Source: Siderastrea radians (Eukaryota; Cnidaria; Anthozoa; Scleractinia; Rhizangiidae). From it: a stretch of DNA of 64,000 nt. The notes under the pieces are model-generated. The model was not told where the DNA came from. It saw only the letters and a list, made by a program, of their open reading frames with translations, and ran no database searches. The DNA is taken from contig OZ024895.1 in the NCBI GenBank assembly GCA_964017195.1, positions 23,932,733 to 23,996,732 on the forward strand, in the 5' to 3' direction. Shown here one piece after another: positions 34,727 to 45,752 of this stretch. The first letter of the stretch is position 1; each line of letters opens with the position of its first letter. Made by a program: the position numbers and the translations under genes.

Positions 34727-37700
34727 ATCCATCCATCCATCCATCCATCCATCCACCCATTCATTCATTCATTCATTCATTCACTCACTCACTCACTCAC
34801 TCACTCACTCACTCACTCACTCACTCACTCACTCACTCATTCATTCATTCATTCATTCATTCATTCATTCATTCATTCATTCATTCATTCATTCATTCAT
34901 TCATTCGTTCGTTCATTCATTCATTCACTAACTCAGTGTTCGTTATGATTCGATATTTATAGGTAAACCAAAGCTACGAAAGCTGGAACGCGTCAAAATA
35001 GTGAAAGATGGACGTAACGTGGACGTGATTTGTAGAGCCGAGAATGTTTGGCCGTTACCTCTGGCTACCTGGTGGAGAAAGGGTTCACTGGTTCGTCACG
35101 GGGACTACCATGACTCATTCATTCTACTTCGCCCCACTGATAACATGCTCACTATGAGAATATTTGGAACTGAGGGGTACCACCATGGGACTTACACATG
35201 CGTTGCTAAAAATATGTTTGGAACGGCTACAGAGGAGGTCAACATTATGGTACAACGTAAGCAAACAGTTCTTCTGGATCTAAACTTTTCATTTTATGTC
35301 TTTATTCTTAATTCACTGCAGTGTTATCATTTTTTCTGGAGGTTGGGGGAGGGGTGAGATTTTTATGATCCCAGATCATTTGGATTTTTTACTACTTACA
35401 AAAAGAACGAAAAATTAAAGGACAAATGCGAAAAGTGATCGTTTGCTGTAACAGCGCACGAAACACGACTGGTTGGACCGTGCGATATCTCTCCACTATT
35501 CTCCTAAACTGGATTGCAAATATCCGACAACAGCATAATATCTTGCGAGTGACTGGGTATAAAATCTCTGTATGGGTTCAAAACAACTACCGCTCAAATA
35601 AATGGCAAAAAAGTGAATTTATCCAGCGTCACTAGTGATTATTTTGACTGTGCTTCTGTGTTTTTAGAGATATTTTAAACGTATGGCGACGAAATCTCAA
35701 CTCATTGTAGTTTTTTTTTCATGATTATGATTAATACTCCGTGTGTTAGCGAGTAAATATGTGGGGAATCAAAAACGCATGTCGGGAGTCCTTTTTGCAA
35801 ATGCCATTTCTCACCTCCTCCTCCCCCCTCCCCTCCCCTCCCCCTCCCACCCCGAAAAAAGCTACTATTAGAACTAAGTTTAACCACGGAGATTTTAACT
35901 TACTGAAGCTGACCGGTTGGCGAATGAATTTGAAAACGCTGAGACTGAGTATTGCTTTTTCAGGAGGAGCGCATAATTATAGTCAGAAATAAAGTAAATA
36001 TATTTGTTTTCTTCTCGTACCCATTAATAATACGACCACCTCTTTGTTCAAGTTCGTTTCACTACGGAGTTCGGCAACGTCTTTAAATATCTAGTCAAGT
36101 TCGGCTGATTGATCTATGTTGAAATGAACACTATCAAACTCTGCTTAAGAATCCTTTTAAGAGAAAAATTGAAAGCCACTGGATCTTTTGTATCTCCTAA
36201 AAATTTAAACATTATGTTGGTGTTCAGGATATAACTTGATCCAGGACGACAAGCGTTCAACTGTGGCTTTGGAGGGTAGAAATGTCACTCTGGAATGTAT
36301 CTGTAACAAAGAGGAGTGCAAAGAGAAATCTGCTGAAGCTTACTGGAAGTTCCGAGGGTCTTATGTCAATCAATCAGAAAATATCAGGTTATCCAAGATG
36401 GTCACAAAAAGCAGTGCAAAGATCATGATGACCATAGCCAATGCCTCACAGATCAATGAGGGAGAGTATACATGCGGAATTAACACTTCACTGGGGTTTC
36501 AAGAGAAGCAAAGACAGTTGCACGTCTTGACAAAAGGTATTATATTCCAGAATTTAGAATCTAGCACATGAATGTCTTCTATGCTATGACTGGTCAAACG
36601 TGGTTTCGTGTTACGTCTAACTTACTGGACAATCACCTCGCTGTAACCCTTATGTTCAGAGATAAATAACAGCCTGAGTATAACTTACAGATCAGTCTAC
36701 AAGTACGAGAAGAGTGCGAGTACAGCTTTGGAATTTCAAACCAGCTATTTTCCATACTCTAGCTCATTCCCCGGTGCTCATTCCTACATGTTTACTGACT
36801 AGTGGAAAAGGAGGCTTTAGCAATCGAACGAGAGTAGTATGACACATGATAATCTTAAGGCTATGCACTAGCACTTAAAGTAGCCCTAGTACTTAATATC
36901 ATACTCGTAGTCCGATGCGAAGTTCCCTTATATCCTAGTCGCTGTGTGGAAGAGACATTCAACGGATCGCAAAGAATATCTTTGTTGTGAGCTTCCCCGT
37001 CCAGCCCTAGACGCACGGGTAGCCCAGATTTTAGCTTCAATTAAGACAAACGCAAGCGTGACAGAATTCTGCAGACATCGGTGCAGAAACCTAGGCAGTC
37101 CCCGCTGTCCGCATGTGAACACTAACCATTTAAAATGGTGCCTCACCCTGTAAGATCAGTACAGTGGTTAGGCTTAGGACTAAAATCATTGTTTAGAACC
37201 AACATTTCACATTAAAGAGGAAAAAAGGATGCCTGACCGTTCTGAAAATATATAGTTTTTTAAAGGTTTGTGCCTAATCTGTAGGGATGAATGGCCATTT
37301 TGATTATATAAGTACCTTGTTGCTGAAAAAAACAAGAAAGGGATAAAGCAAAAATCATAGCTTGCCTTGACCCTGGATACTTTTTATTATTAAAAAATGG
37401 GAAGGGGTTAGTTTAAAAGAAGATCGGGTGCTGTATCGGAGCTGGGAAATGAAACACTTCAGCCTGTCTTCGATCAGCTTGGTATAAACTGACTTGTTAT
37501 GTAATGTTTAATAAACGAGCAGGAGTGCTTTATCAAGTTTAAAACACGAGGCGAAGCCGAGTGTTTTAGACTTGATAAAGCACGAACTGCGAGTTTATTG
37601 AACGGCTTCAAAAACCTCTGATGTAGATCTTTTCATTGTGCACTGATATTTAGATTTTGGGTTATTTTGGCCATGAAAATTGGACATAAAATTTAGCCGG

Positions 37701-40700
37701 GTCTTTATCAGATATAAAGACACTCATTAAACATTAATTTCCTTTGTATTTTCTTAATGAATTATTAATGAGTTTTTGAAGAGTTGTTATCCTGGTTGTT
37801 ATAAAGTGAATTGCATGACCATTGTATGAAAAGTGATTTAAAATTTCGAATCTACTGATTATTGTACGTAAAAGGGTTTGATTAAAAGCCTTGAATGAGT
37901 TAATTTTTGACAACTCGATCTCAAACTCAACTCAATCAAACCCAAAGCAGCACCTCGAACTAAAGTAAAACATAACTTTTCATTTCAGAGACATCTCCGC
38001 GAATCACCGCACCTTCTAAGGAAGTTTCCGCAAATTTGCATTCTCCAGCGTGGTTAAAATGCGACGCAATTTATCCTGCTTTCTTGAAAGAACCAGAACC
38101 AAAAATATTCTGGACTTTTAACGACACCTTGATTGCAAAGGATTCTCAGCATTTCCAGCAAAATATTCACATACCACGAGAAGGACCCAACTCAACCATC
38201 AACCAAGCTTTTCAGCTGCATATTGCCAACGTTACTTTGCGAGATTTTGGCTGGTATTCCTGTGGCGTAAAGTTCAAAGTTGGCGTCTTTAAGACCAATA
38301 TTTCCTTTTTCCTCAAAGAGAAGCAAAATGGTAAGTAAATTTCGCGACGGCTTGTCTCTCAGCCTGAGAAAAAAGACTAATTTTTGCGGTCTCTCCCAAC
38401 AGTCCTCCTGATGGTGACGAGCGCGAAAAGTCGCCTGTTCTCTCTGGCCTATCTCTTTCATCGCTGTTAATTGACGTCAAAGAATCGCACCTAGAAGTGA
38501 CTGATCCTTCGATTACCGCATAACGCCTTACTTATAATTATAATTATCAATATCTCAATCTCGATCGGTTATTGAATTTCGAGCATTCTGATTGGTTAAC
38601 CACACACATCGGTTAACCCTGCTTTTTGCCTTATAAGGAAGTTTGATGATTTGTCAAGTGATGTGCCGTTTTAAAAACACTTAACGCGCCTCGTTGATTA
38701 TTTATCACTTCATATCCAATGCACGCTCGTGGAATAATTGTTTTAAAATTATTACGGATACTTAACAATTATTTGCCAAAGCGTAGGTGAATAGTGGTGA
38801 ATATTTGCCGAGCTGCGAAGCGGTGAGGTAAACATCTGCCACTCCTCACCGACACTGAGGTGAATGATTGTTTTAGTATAAACCAAACCAGTGGATAGCC
38901 AGCACCAAATAGGTCCTTTTTTGCTGAGAAATGAGGGAAAACTCGCGGGCGAGATACAGAAAAATGTCGGGAGGTGAATAGCAAATGCTATCCCGAGTTT
39001 TACTAGCCAATCAGAGCGCGCGAAAAACACTATCCACTGGTTTGGTATATACTAACAAGCTTTATTAAACAAACCATCTGTGGAAAAAGAAATAAAACGG
39101 TTTATAACAATACAAGTGCAGTTATGTACAAGTAAGTACCAATAAGAGATTATTCTGTGTAGAAGGCCAGTTTGATATCACGGGAGATAAAGAAGTTTAC
39201 ATCTTTCGTTACCACAGAAAGGGAGAATTGATCGGCTGCTAGTTTCCACTTTGAAGGGAATGACACCAGAGTTGAGCATAAGCCGCTTGGATTGAGTGCA
39301 GCTTTCCCTTCTCTAAATAAAAACTATAATGCACTCGGTCGCTTTGGAAAACATATATATATAACAAGAAAGCCCATTGGGCATTTTAACCGGCCATTCT
39401 GACCCTCCCCACCCCTAGGTTTCACAAATGTTAGCGCGATCCTCTATTTATACGAACCGACGTGACGAAAAGTGTGATTGTGTGACACAATATTTTGACA
39501 AAAGCGTTATTGGATGACGTAATGTTTAAACTCTGATGACTCAGCTTATCTTTCTTATCGCTTTTATTTGTGCTGAAAAACGCAAATTCACTCAAACGTT
39601 GAATGTCGATATAAATTCGTCCACAACTGAGAATGCTCACACAGGGACGACGAAGTATTTACTGTTGTGCCTAGACCTTAAATACAAACAGTGAACATAG
39701 CAGTAGAATCAAAATATAACGCTTGATAAACACGAGCTCGAGCAGATCGTCAGAGTATGGGGCACGTCAAGGCATATCTCATGACGTGATGTTTAAATCC
39801 GGTTTGCTAACCCGGGAATCCCCTTGCAAAAGTAAACAAGCGAGCGGGGACGAAAGTCGCCCACGTCTTTGAAAGCTAACGCGCCTGTCGAGCCGCAGTC
39901 GATTTCGCACTCACTCGCTTGTTTTTCTTTTCCTTCACTATCTCTGAACGGAAAGAGAGACTGCTCGTAGCCTTTAGCGAACACCACACGCAAACCACAC
40001 AAATCCGTCGATAATATTCAGATATTTTCGTTCTTTCAATGCAAAAAGACTCGTGACACCTACCCTATTAATTGATCTCCTTATTAATGGCGATTCCTTC
40101 GTATCAACTTCTCGCCTCAAATAAACACTGATGTCTCTCCGTTCACAAGTCAGAACTATCATGTACTGATGGTGCAATCCACTAATATTGCATCATCATA
40201 CTAGTACCAATTCCTTCTCTTCCTAGCCCACGCCGGCAAAACGCGACTGTCCTTTTTGTCCGCTGCGAAATACAAGTTAGCCAATGAGAAACCTTACAGA
40301 CCACTTCGCAATCCACCGCCCCCCCCCCATAAAACGCCAAGGGAAACCCCCTCTCACGCAGCACAATATTACACCGCTCCTATACAAAACGCAACTTTCA
40401 AAGCAAATCACATTCACAGAAGCGTGTTATGCTCCTGACATTCACAAATCCTTCTGACTCCCACATTTTTACACCCTCAAAATGTCAATCCCAATAAAAA
40501 AAACTCCTGCGCTAAAAAAATTTTCAGCATGACCACTAACTAGATGAGACAACACAGCCAATTTCGCATTCAATCCTATTAGCTGCTTTACTCAATTGCG
40601 CATGCGTTATACAAGACAAATACAAAAAACCCCAAACCTAACAACCCTTTGTCGTTGATATCTTAAAAGACAAGAACACACGAAGGTAACATTCAGCAGA

Positions 40701-42304
40701 CTAATATGCGCATGCGTCTGATATAAGACAGTACCGCTCTGGAGTACCCGTACCACAAGCTTTACAGCACTTTGTTCGTATGTTAAGCCAACTGACCATC
40801 ACGACAAAACCGTGCCCATTTTATAAACCGGCGGTCGCCATAGCGACGGCCGGTTAAAAACCTTTTCCCTTGTTATTTGTCATTTCTATTTACTTTTGTT
40901 TTGTAGGAAACAAGGGAGATGGGAAGGACAGTGGGTCTGGTTCCAAAGAGAGTCCGCTGATCGCCATTTCGTCCATCACCGCAGGCGGCATCATCATGGG
41001 CTTCGTTGTGGCCTTAGTTGCTTATAGACTTTGTCGCAAAAAGAGGAATACTGAAGAGCCGTTTTTCGGTAAGTACCTATTTTCCACTGGTTGGTAGCGT
41101 TTGGTTGGCTCAGTTAGTTACGTCTATTATTCGGTACCACACTGCTAGGGAAGGTCGCGGTGCGATCATTCTCACGTAACGCGCGGCCATCAGACGTTGC
41201 AGTTTCAGTCAGGTCAAGACACGGACGACAAAACTGGCGCTTTATCTATCCGTGGTTGGAAGCAAGCGTGCCCCAACAAAGGAAGCTTACGACTCCTGTT
41301 CGCCATACAAATATACCTCTAGATGCTTCCCTCGGCCGGGCTTCAGGGCTTCACCGTGGTTCAAGAAGGGGAACGGTGGATGGAACCTCTGCCCTGGATT
41401 TTTGCCGTGTTACGGTGATTTAAAAAGAATTAGTGTTCAATAGATGGATCATAGTGCGATCTGCACGATAAGATAAACACTATGGGCGTAGCGCTACTGG
41501 GGACTGTGAGTTCATTAAAAAGAGTGGCCGCAATCTTGGATTGTACTCCAAATAAGAATTTATCGAAAAAGTGCAAAAATTAAATAACTTTTCATGGTAA
41601 ACAGGTAAAATATGATATATTAAATCACTTTTTAAATCCCTTTTTCGGCATTTCGTATTTTTTGCACCGAACCAAAGGTGAAAACACGCATTTTTGTTCA
41701 AAAATGCCTAGACCATGCTACTTAGAACGCCATATCCCGTACTGTGTCAATGGATTGTTACCAACCTTTCTTCTTTTCGCTTTTTTTTTCTCTTCAACCA
41801 GATGCTCCTGAAATCGGTCATGATTTTCGATATGATGTGTTCGTGACCTTCAGCAACCAAGACTTAAACTGGGTCAAGAAGGAGCTCATACCTTTAGTGG
41901 AAAAACACAAGCTGAACTACTGTGTTCACGACAGAGACTTTGAGGTTGGTAAGCCTGTGGTGGACAACATGGCGCAAAGCGTGTACACCAGTCGCAAAGT
42001 TCTGGCTGTGATGTCACAGAACTACATGTCAAGTAAGTTCTGCCGCGGGGAACTGGAGATGGCCTTGTACCGCAGCACGGAGATGGGCGATTCGTCGGTT
42101 ATTGTAATGCGAATTGATGGCGTTGATCGAAATAAACTTCCCAAGGCTCTGCGCAACCGAACCTTCCTGGATTACAACGACTATACTGAGAGGAAAAATT
42201 GGGAAGCAAGGCTGATTAAGCATCTCAAGCCGCCGGAAATAGAAAAGTGCACCGAGAAAAACTCAGAGAAGTTGGACACTTTGTTAAAAGACTATGAAGT
42301 GTAA
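28948..42304 (+). CDS. interleukin-1-receptor-like protein: signal peptide, four Ig-like domains, TM, TIR (complete, 7 exons)
   Basis: Cell-surface receptor expected to signal through TIR-TIR contacts with MyD88-type adaptors. Exons: 28948-28984, 34186-34500, 34963-35256, 36228-36536, 37989-38330, 40907-41068, 41802-42304 (TAA). They sum to 1962 nt, 653 residues, and every intron is phase 1 with AG/GT ends. Residues 1-20 form a hydrophobic signal peptide. Ig1 uses C48...W60...C102 with extra cysteines C22/C26 and C113, as in IL-1R domain 1. Ig2 uses C141...W154...C197. Ig3 (216-318) has several additional cysteines (C239, C241, C246). Ig4 spans 319-432. The TM is about 450-472, followed by RLCRKKR. 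The TIR domain starts at YDVFVTF (497-503); box 2 is CVHDRDFEVGKPV (527-539) and box 3 FLDY (608-611). The BB loop reads EVG, lacking the Pro-Gly of Toll-like receptors and closer to IL-1R1. The start is the ATG that gives the signal peptide. Introns are heavily loaded with repeats. Confidence 0.93.
31177..32690 (+). mobile_element. 1.5 kb dispersed element, copy 1 (intron 1 of the receptor gene)
   Basis: Starts AGGTTTTTTAACCGGCC with an adjacent GGCGACCGCCGGTT hairpin and ends GGCCGGTTAAAATGCCCAAT...CTTTCTTG. The two ends share TTTTAACCGGCC as a short terminal inverted repeat. A near-identical copy in opposite orientation lies at 39365-40862. Both copies keep two short open frames (here 31616-31876 and 31877-32080), which show no known domain. 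The class is unknown; a non-autonomous DNA transposon is the simplest reading. Confidence 0.85.
32691..34079. other. receptor intron 1, no gene seen
   Basis: A 69-codon minus-strand frame at 33303-33512 has no recognisable domain. Nothing else is supported. Confidence 0.45.
34080..34160 (+). repeat. (ATT)n then (GTTT)n microsatellite abutting the Ig1 exon
   Basis: ATT trinucleotide run 34080-34132 followed by GTTT units 34133-34154, ending about 30 bp before the 3' splice site at 34184-34185. Confidence 0.92.
34560..34930 (+). repeat. compound tetranucleotide microsatellite filling intron 2
   Basis: Successive pure blocks of (CATC), (AGTC), (ATTC), (CATC), (ATTC), (ACTC) and (ATTC), about 370 bp in all. 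They fill most of the intron between the Ig1 and Ig2 exons. Long open frames of Ser/His/Ile/Pro/Phe across it are artefacts of the 4-bp period. Confidence 0.95.
36537..37988. other. receptor intron 4, no other feature seen
   Basis: AT-rich. A dyad around 37510-37610 (GAGCAGGAGTGCTTTATCAAG / CTTGATAAAGCACGAACTGC) suggests a small degenerate inverted-repeat element. No coding sequence. Confidence 0.45.
38874..39053. mobile_element. short inverted-repeat element in receptor intron 5
   Basis: AGTATAAACCAAACCAGTGG at 38875-38894 is mirrored by CCACTGGTTTGGTATATACT at about 39034-39053. Confidence 0.75.
39365..40862 (-). mobile_element. 1.5 kb dispersed element, copy 2 (intron 5, inverted)
   Basis: Reverse-complement copy of 31177-32690 along its whole length with few differences. 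It starts CAAGAAAGCCCATTGGGC and ends GGCCGGTTAAAAACC. The right end lies only about 45 bp before the 3' splice site of the TM exon at 40907, so the tract TTCCCTTGTTATTTG...TTTTGTAG is the only host sequence left there. Confidence 0.85.
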
Positions 42305-42454
42305 TTTTAACATTGCGTTATTGTGTAGTTACAGTGAAACGCCTTATTACGCCCTTTTACGGCTAGATCAAGCACTTTTTAAAACACGCGATCATATGGC
42401 GAACAGAATTCTCATTTTGAGGGGTTATTGTCGTAGTTAAGGTAACTCTAACCC

Positions 42455-42635
42455 TAGCCTGCGTAGCAAGCGTTTCCGTAGGTTTTTCCGCTTTTTGGTG
42501 GCGCAAAAATTGGGACAAGCGGAACACTTCCCTTTCTCGCGCTTGTTTGCACTCGCCCCAATTTTCGCGCGGCCAAAAGAGAAAAATTCTTCAAACCTGC
42601 GGAAAGCCCTACGGAAACGTTTGTTACCCAGGCTA
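42455..42635. mobile_element. MITE with TAGCCTGCGTAGC termini
   Basis: Terminal repeats TAGCCTGCGTAGCAAGCGTT and its imperfect reverse complement ending CCCAGGCTA, with inner CCGTAGG / CCTACGG. It shares its first 14 bases with the larger element at 52079-53264. The target duplication is degenerate (CTCTAACC versus CCCTAACC, if one extra base is allowed). Confidence 0.75.
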
Positions 42636-42672
42636 CCCTAACCAGCCCTAACTTAACCCTAGACGCTAACCT

Positions 42673-42780
42673 CAGCCTAGTACCCAGACGTTCTCCTCCC
42701 ACTCACTCGACTTGGCGCGAAATGTGGAACTTTCGTGCCAAGTCAAATGAGCGAGAAGAGAGCGCCTGGGTACTAGGCTG
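42673..42780. mobile_element. short palindromic MITE (CAGCCTAGTACCCAG)
   Basis: CAGCCTAGTACCCAG at 42673-42687 and CTGGGTACTAGGCTG at 42766-42780, with further arm pairing (CTTGGCGCGAAA / TTTCGTGCCAAG). Confidence 0.85.
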
Positions 42781-44207
42781 CACTAAGCCGTAAAATGTAA
42801 AATTCTTGTGATTTTGATTTTTCAAATTGTTGACGTGTTCTAACGCGCGCTATTACAGCCGTTTTTGATATAGATTGCGGTAGCCCTAAAAGCAACGAAA
42901 GCCGAAAGGATTAACCTAAATGATAGTAATTGTAGTTCAATAGGGCTAAGCAAATAATGACAGAAGGAGCTTGTCCTTTTTTGCGTGGTGGTGCCTTACG
43001 GTAAGGTGGAATTCCTCTGTGTTAATTTATGTGGAAAACAAGCTCAGCACAAGCGTACATTTGCCGGCCAATTTTACAGCTGATGTCTAACATGTCGAAA
43101 GGTGGTAAAAGAGGAAGAGTGGTTGCAGTCATCCTATACAATAAAAAAAAAGATTTCTTGTGAGCTGCACGGGCCTTCACCAAAGTCATTTGTGGAGAAG
43201 CTGATTAAAAGTCAACTGAGGTTTTGAATAGGTTATGTTCAACTCAGTCCCGGTTATAAAGTTTCATGTTAATTAGGTGAAGCCCGCTTAACTGTTAACC
43301 AAGGGAGCTACTCGATCCCGAAAAAACGAACAATAAATAAACAAAAAAAAAAATAAAAACAAAGCAAACAGAACAACAGCCACTAAGAGGTCCTTAGACT
43401 CGTGTACATTTTAGTGGCATAATGCTATGGTTTGGGATTCAGCGATCACCTGGAATTCAGATAACCCCAACCAGCACGGGAAGCACAAACATGTTTAAGA
43501 TATTACTAGTACTGTGAATACCACAGTGAATTACTGTGATAACGAAGTAAAGGAAATTGCTTAGTTTTGGTCTGTGTTACAAAAAACGTTCTAGCTACTG
43601 CATCGTTTGAGCTGTCGAGGTCTCTACTGTATTTTATAACTTTGCAGTTTCTTGAAGTGAAAATTTATTAAGTGTCACGGGCACCTAGCAAGGAAATTTA
43701 AAATAAGGCCGTTAGTTAGAATGTGGTTCAATGTGGAGTGAAATAGTGCTTTTAAGTGACATTTTATGTTTGTTTTAAATCTGACAGCCCAAACTTCTAG
43801 GCTTAAACACAAACTGTGTACAAATAAAGTTACTAATCCTAGTTTACTTTGACCTTTCACTGTTGTAGTTTAATGGTACTCCGTAATGTTAATTTAATAA
43901 GAGTGTAACTGTATTCAATACAATTTACAGAAGTATTAGTCCGTGATCTTAAATTATCTTAAACGTACTTAGTTACAAAAGATATTATGAGATTAATTAC
44001 GAAACGTGCTTAGTTGTGAAATTACGGTTGTTAGGTACCATTTTCTATATGCAGTGTAAAGTCCTTGATTGTACTAATAAAAAGAGTTGAACTAGGATAA
44101 GTCTTATCCTGACATTCTTTCAATACTCCCGAAACCGACCCAACAGTTCTAGTGGACTTTGGACTCGGCCTGCAATCATGACAAACTTGTGATTGCTTGT
44201 GTTTTCC
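42781..44207. other. intergenic, no gene seen
   Basis: Receptor 3' flank. A-rich run near 43335-43365. No supported open frame or repeat beyond that. Confidence 0.5.
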
Positions 44208-44280
44208 TAGCTTCCCACGCAGTCGTTTTTAGGGGAGGAGGGTAATACGACTCCCCTAAAAACGTCTGCGTGGGAGGCTA
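44208..44280. mobile_element. 73-bp MITE with 8-9 bp target duplication
   Basis: Near-perfect palindrome TAGCTTCCCACGCAGTCG...GCGTGGGAGGCTA. Flanked by GTGTTTTCC at 44199-44207 and GTGTTTTCC at 44281-44289. The length of duplication fits hAT-type insertion (8 bp) if one base belongs to the terminus. Confidence 0.88.
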
Positions 44281-44324
44281 GTGTTTTCCATTAGGTGTGA
44301 AAAATCGAGAGTGTGCAGTGAGCC

Positions 44325-44860
44325 CGGTGGTGGTGGGGGGGGGGGGGGTTTACTCAATAAAAGTTTATGCGGGGAGGCTCCGGCCGGAGGTTTCCTTTAA
44401 CATACAATTCTTTACCAAAATGGTACGCCTTTCGTATACCTAGAGCAAAATTGCACCCCTTTCTTATACCTCAAGGATAAGCCAAAACAATAGAATTTCC
44501 TATAATCGCCAAGTTTTTCCCTAGGCTCGATTACCAGCCGCTGTTCGGGAAAACAGGACCGGACTCGAGATAGCAGCGAAGATCGAGCCTAGATTTTCCC
44601 GGGCTTTCCGTTGTTCTGGTTCAGTTGCTCAAAGAGTTCAAGCTCTTATGTGTTTTGCGCTGTCATTTCTCCTAAAATTTGGCACCTTTTGATATAATTC
44701 TCTTTAGACACTATTTCGTGCACTTTGCAGCCAATTTTCCGACCCGATCATATACTAAAATGGCAATTTTCCCTACCCTTTAGTGTCAGCGAGCTTAAAA
44801 AAGGCACCCCTTTCGGGCGAAGCCTCCCCGTGCAGCCCACTATAGGGAGTTCCCCCCGGA
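44325..44860. mobile_element. degenerate inverted-repeat element
   Basis: A G-run at 44335-44348 followed by GCGGGGAGGCTCCGGCC is mirrored by GGGCGAAGCCTCCCCGTGC at about 44816-44834 and a terminal CCCCCC. Inner repeats read ACGCCTTTCGTATACCT and CACCCCTTTC. The boundaries are approximate. Confidence 0.5.
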
Positions 44861-45103
44861 CAATGAGATACCCAAAGCACTAGTATTTAAGCTAGTATTT
44901 AAGTTCCAGTTCGATTTTGCTTCGAACTTTGTTCGAATTTTGAGCCCATGATACGGAGCCTTTATGCGCACTACAACAACCTTCATGTTCCCGCCACAAT
45001 ATTATGTTTCCGCTGACGTTCGCATGGGGCTGCATCGACGCTGCCAAAATTGGAGGCCAAACAGGGGCGGGGGAGAACACTCCAATAGCACCTGGCACTT
45101 CTC

Positions 45104-45298
45104 ATGTATACCAATGTTCCGACGAAAATGACGTCACATCCGGTCCGAAAGGTGCTTTTGAGTCCCAGTGCCTTCTCAGAAAAATGTCGAAGAAACCAAA
45201 TGACACCAAGCTTCCATCTTGCAGTTTCGCTGAACAAGCAGTCTTCGCTTTTTTGCTACCTGAAGTAACGTCATTTTTCGTTGGAACATGGGTATACA
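45104..45298. mobile_element. MITE-like element upstream of RNASEH2B
   Basis: ATGTATACCAATGTTCCGAC with GAAAATGACGTCA at 45104-45137, mirrored by TGACGTCATTTTTCG-type sequence and GGAACATGGGTATACA at 45265-45298. It lies about 450 bp before the RNASEH2B start codon and could bring TGACGTCA (CRE-like) sites; the regulatory role is speculative. Confidence 0.7.
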
Positions 45299-45752
45299 AT
45301 AATTGAAGAAGTTTTTTTGCCCCGCCCCTTTGGCCAAAGCAAAGCATATTCCCTTGTCCATGGTTCGTTTTCCTTTCCATCCTTCACGTACGTTTTCAGG
45401 CTATGGCCGTGTGTTGTGGGCTTCCTACCTACTGTATACCTATCTGCCATCAAAGAGGAACTTCCGATTGTCACACAGGCTTTAACGACTACATTTCTTT
45501 TCATCTATTTCTTAAGCGATTTTCAATGTTTTTCGTAGTGTTCTAGACATAGTAATTGTTTTCACTCCTCTGTGACTGCGGGAACGACTCATCCCTTCCC
45601 GCGGACGACTTGGGGGACGGCCGTGGGGACTCATTTTTACCCGAGAGCTGGTCAGCGGCTAACCCCTACAGACAAGATTTTCGCGCGCAAACAGAAGCAA
45701 ATCTTAATTGATTTGAATTGAGTTGAAATTGACTCAAAACAGAACAGAAATT

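Noticed and set aside
34137..34962. Open frames of 135-264 codons rich in Ser/His/Ile/Pro
   Set aside because: Beyond the genuine Ig1 exon (34186-34500) they are read-through of a tetranucleotide microsatellite inside intron 2.
41160..41443. Overlapping open frames in the last receptor intron
   Set aside because: No domain similarity recognised. The flanking exons join cleanly without them.
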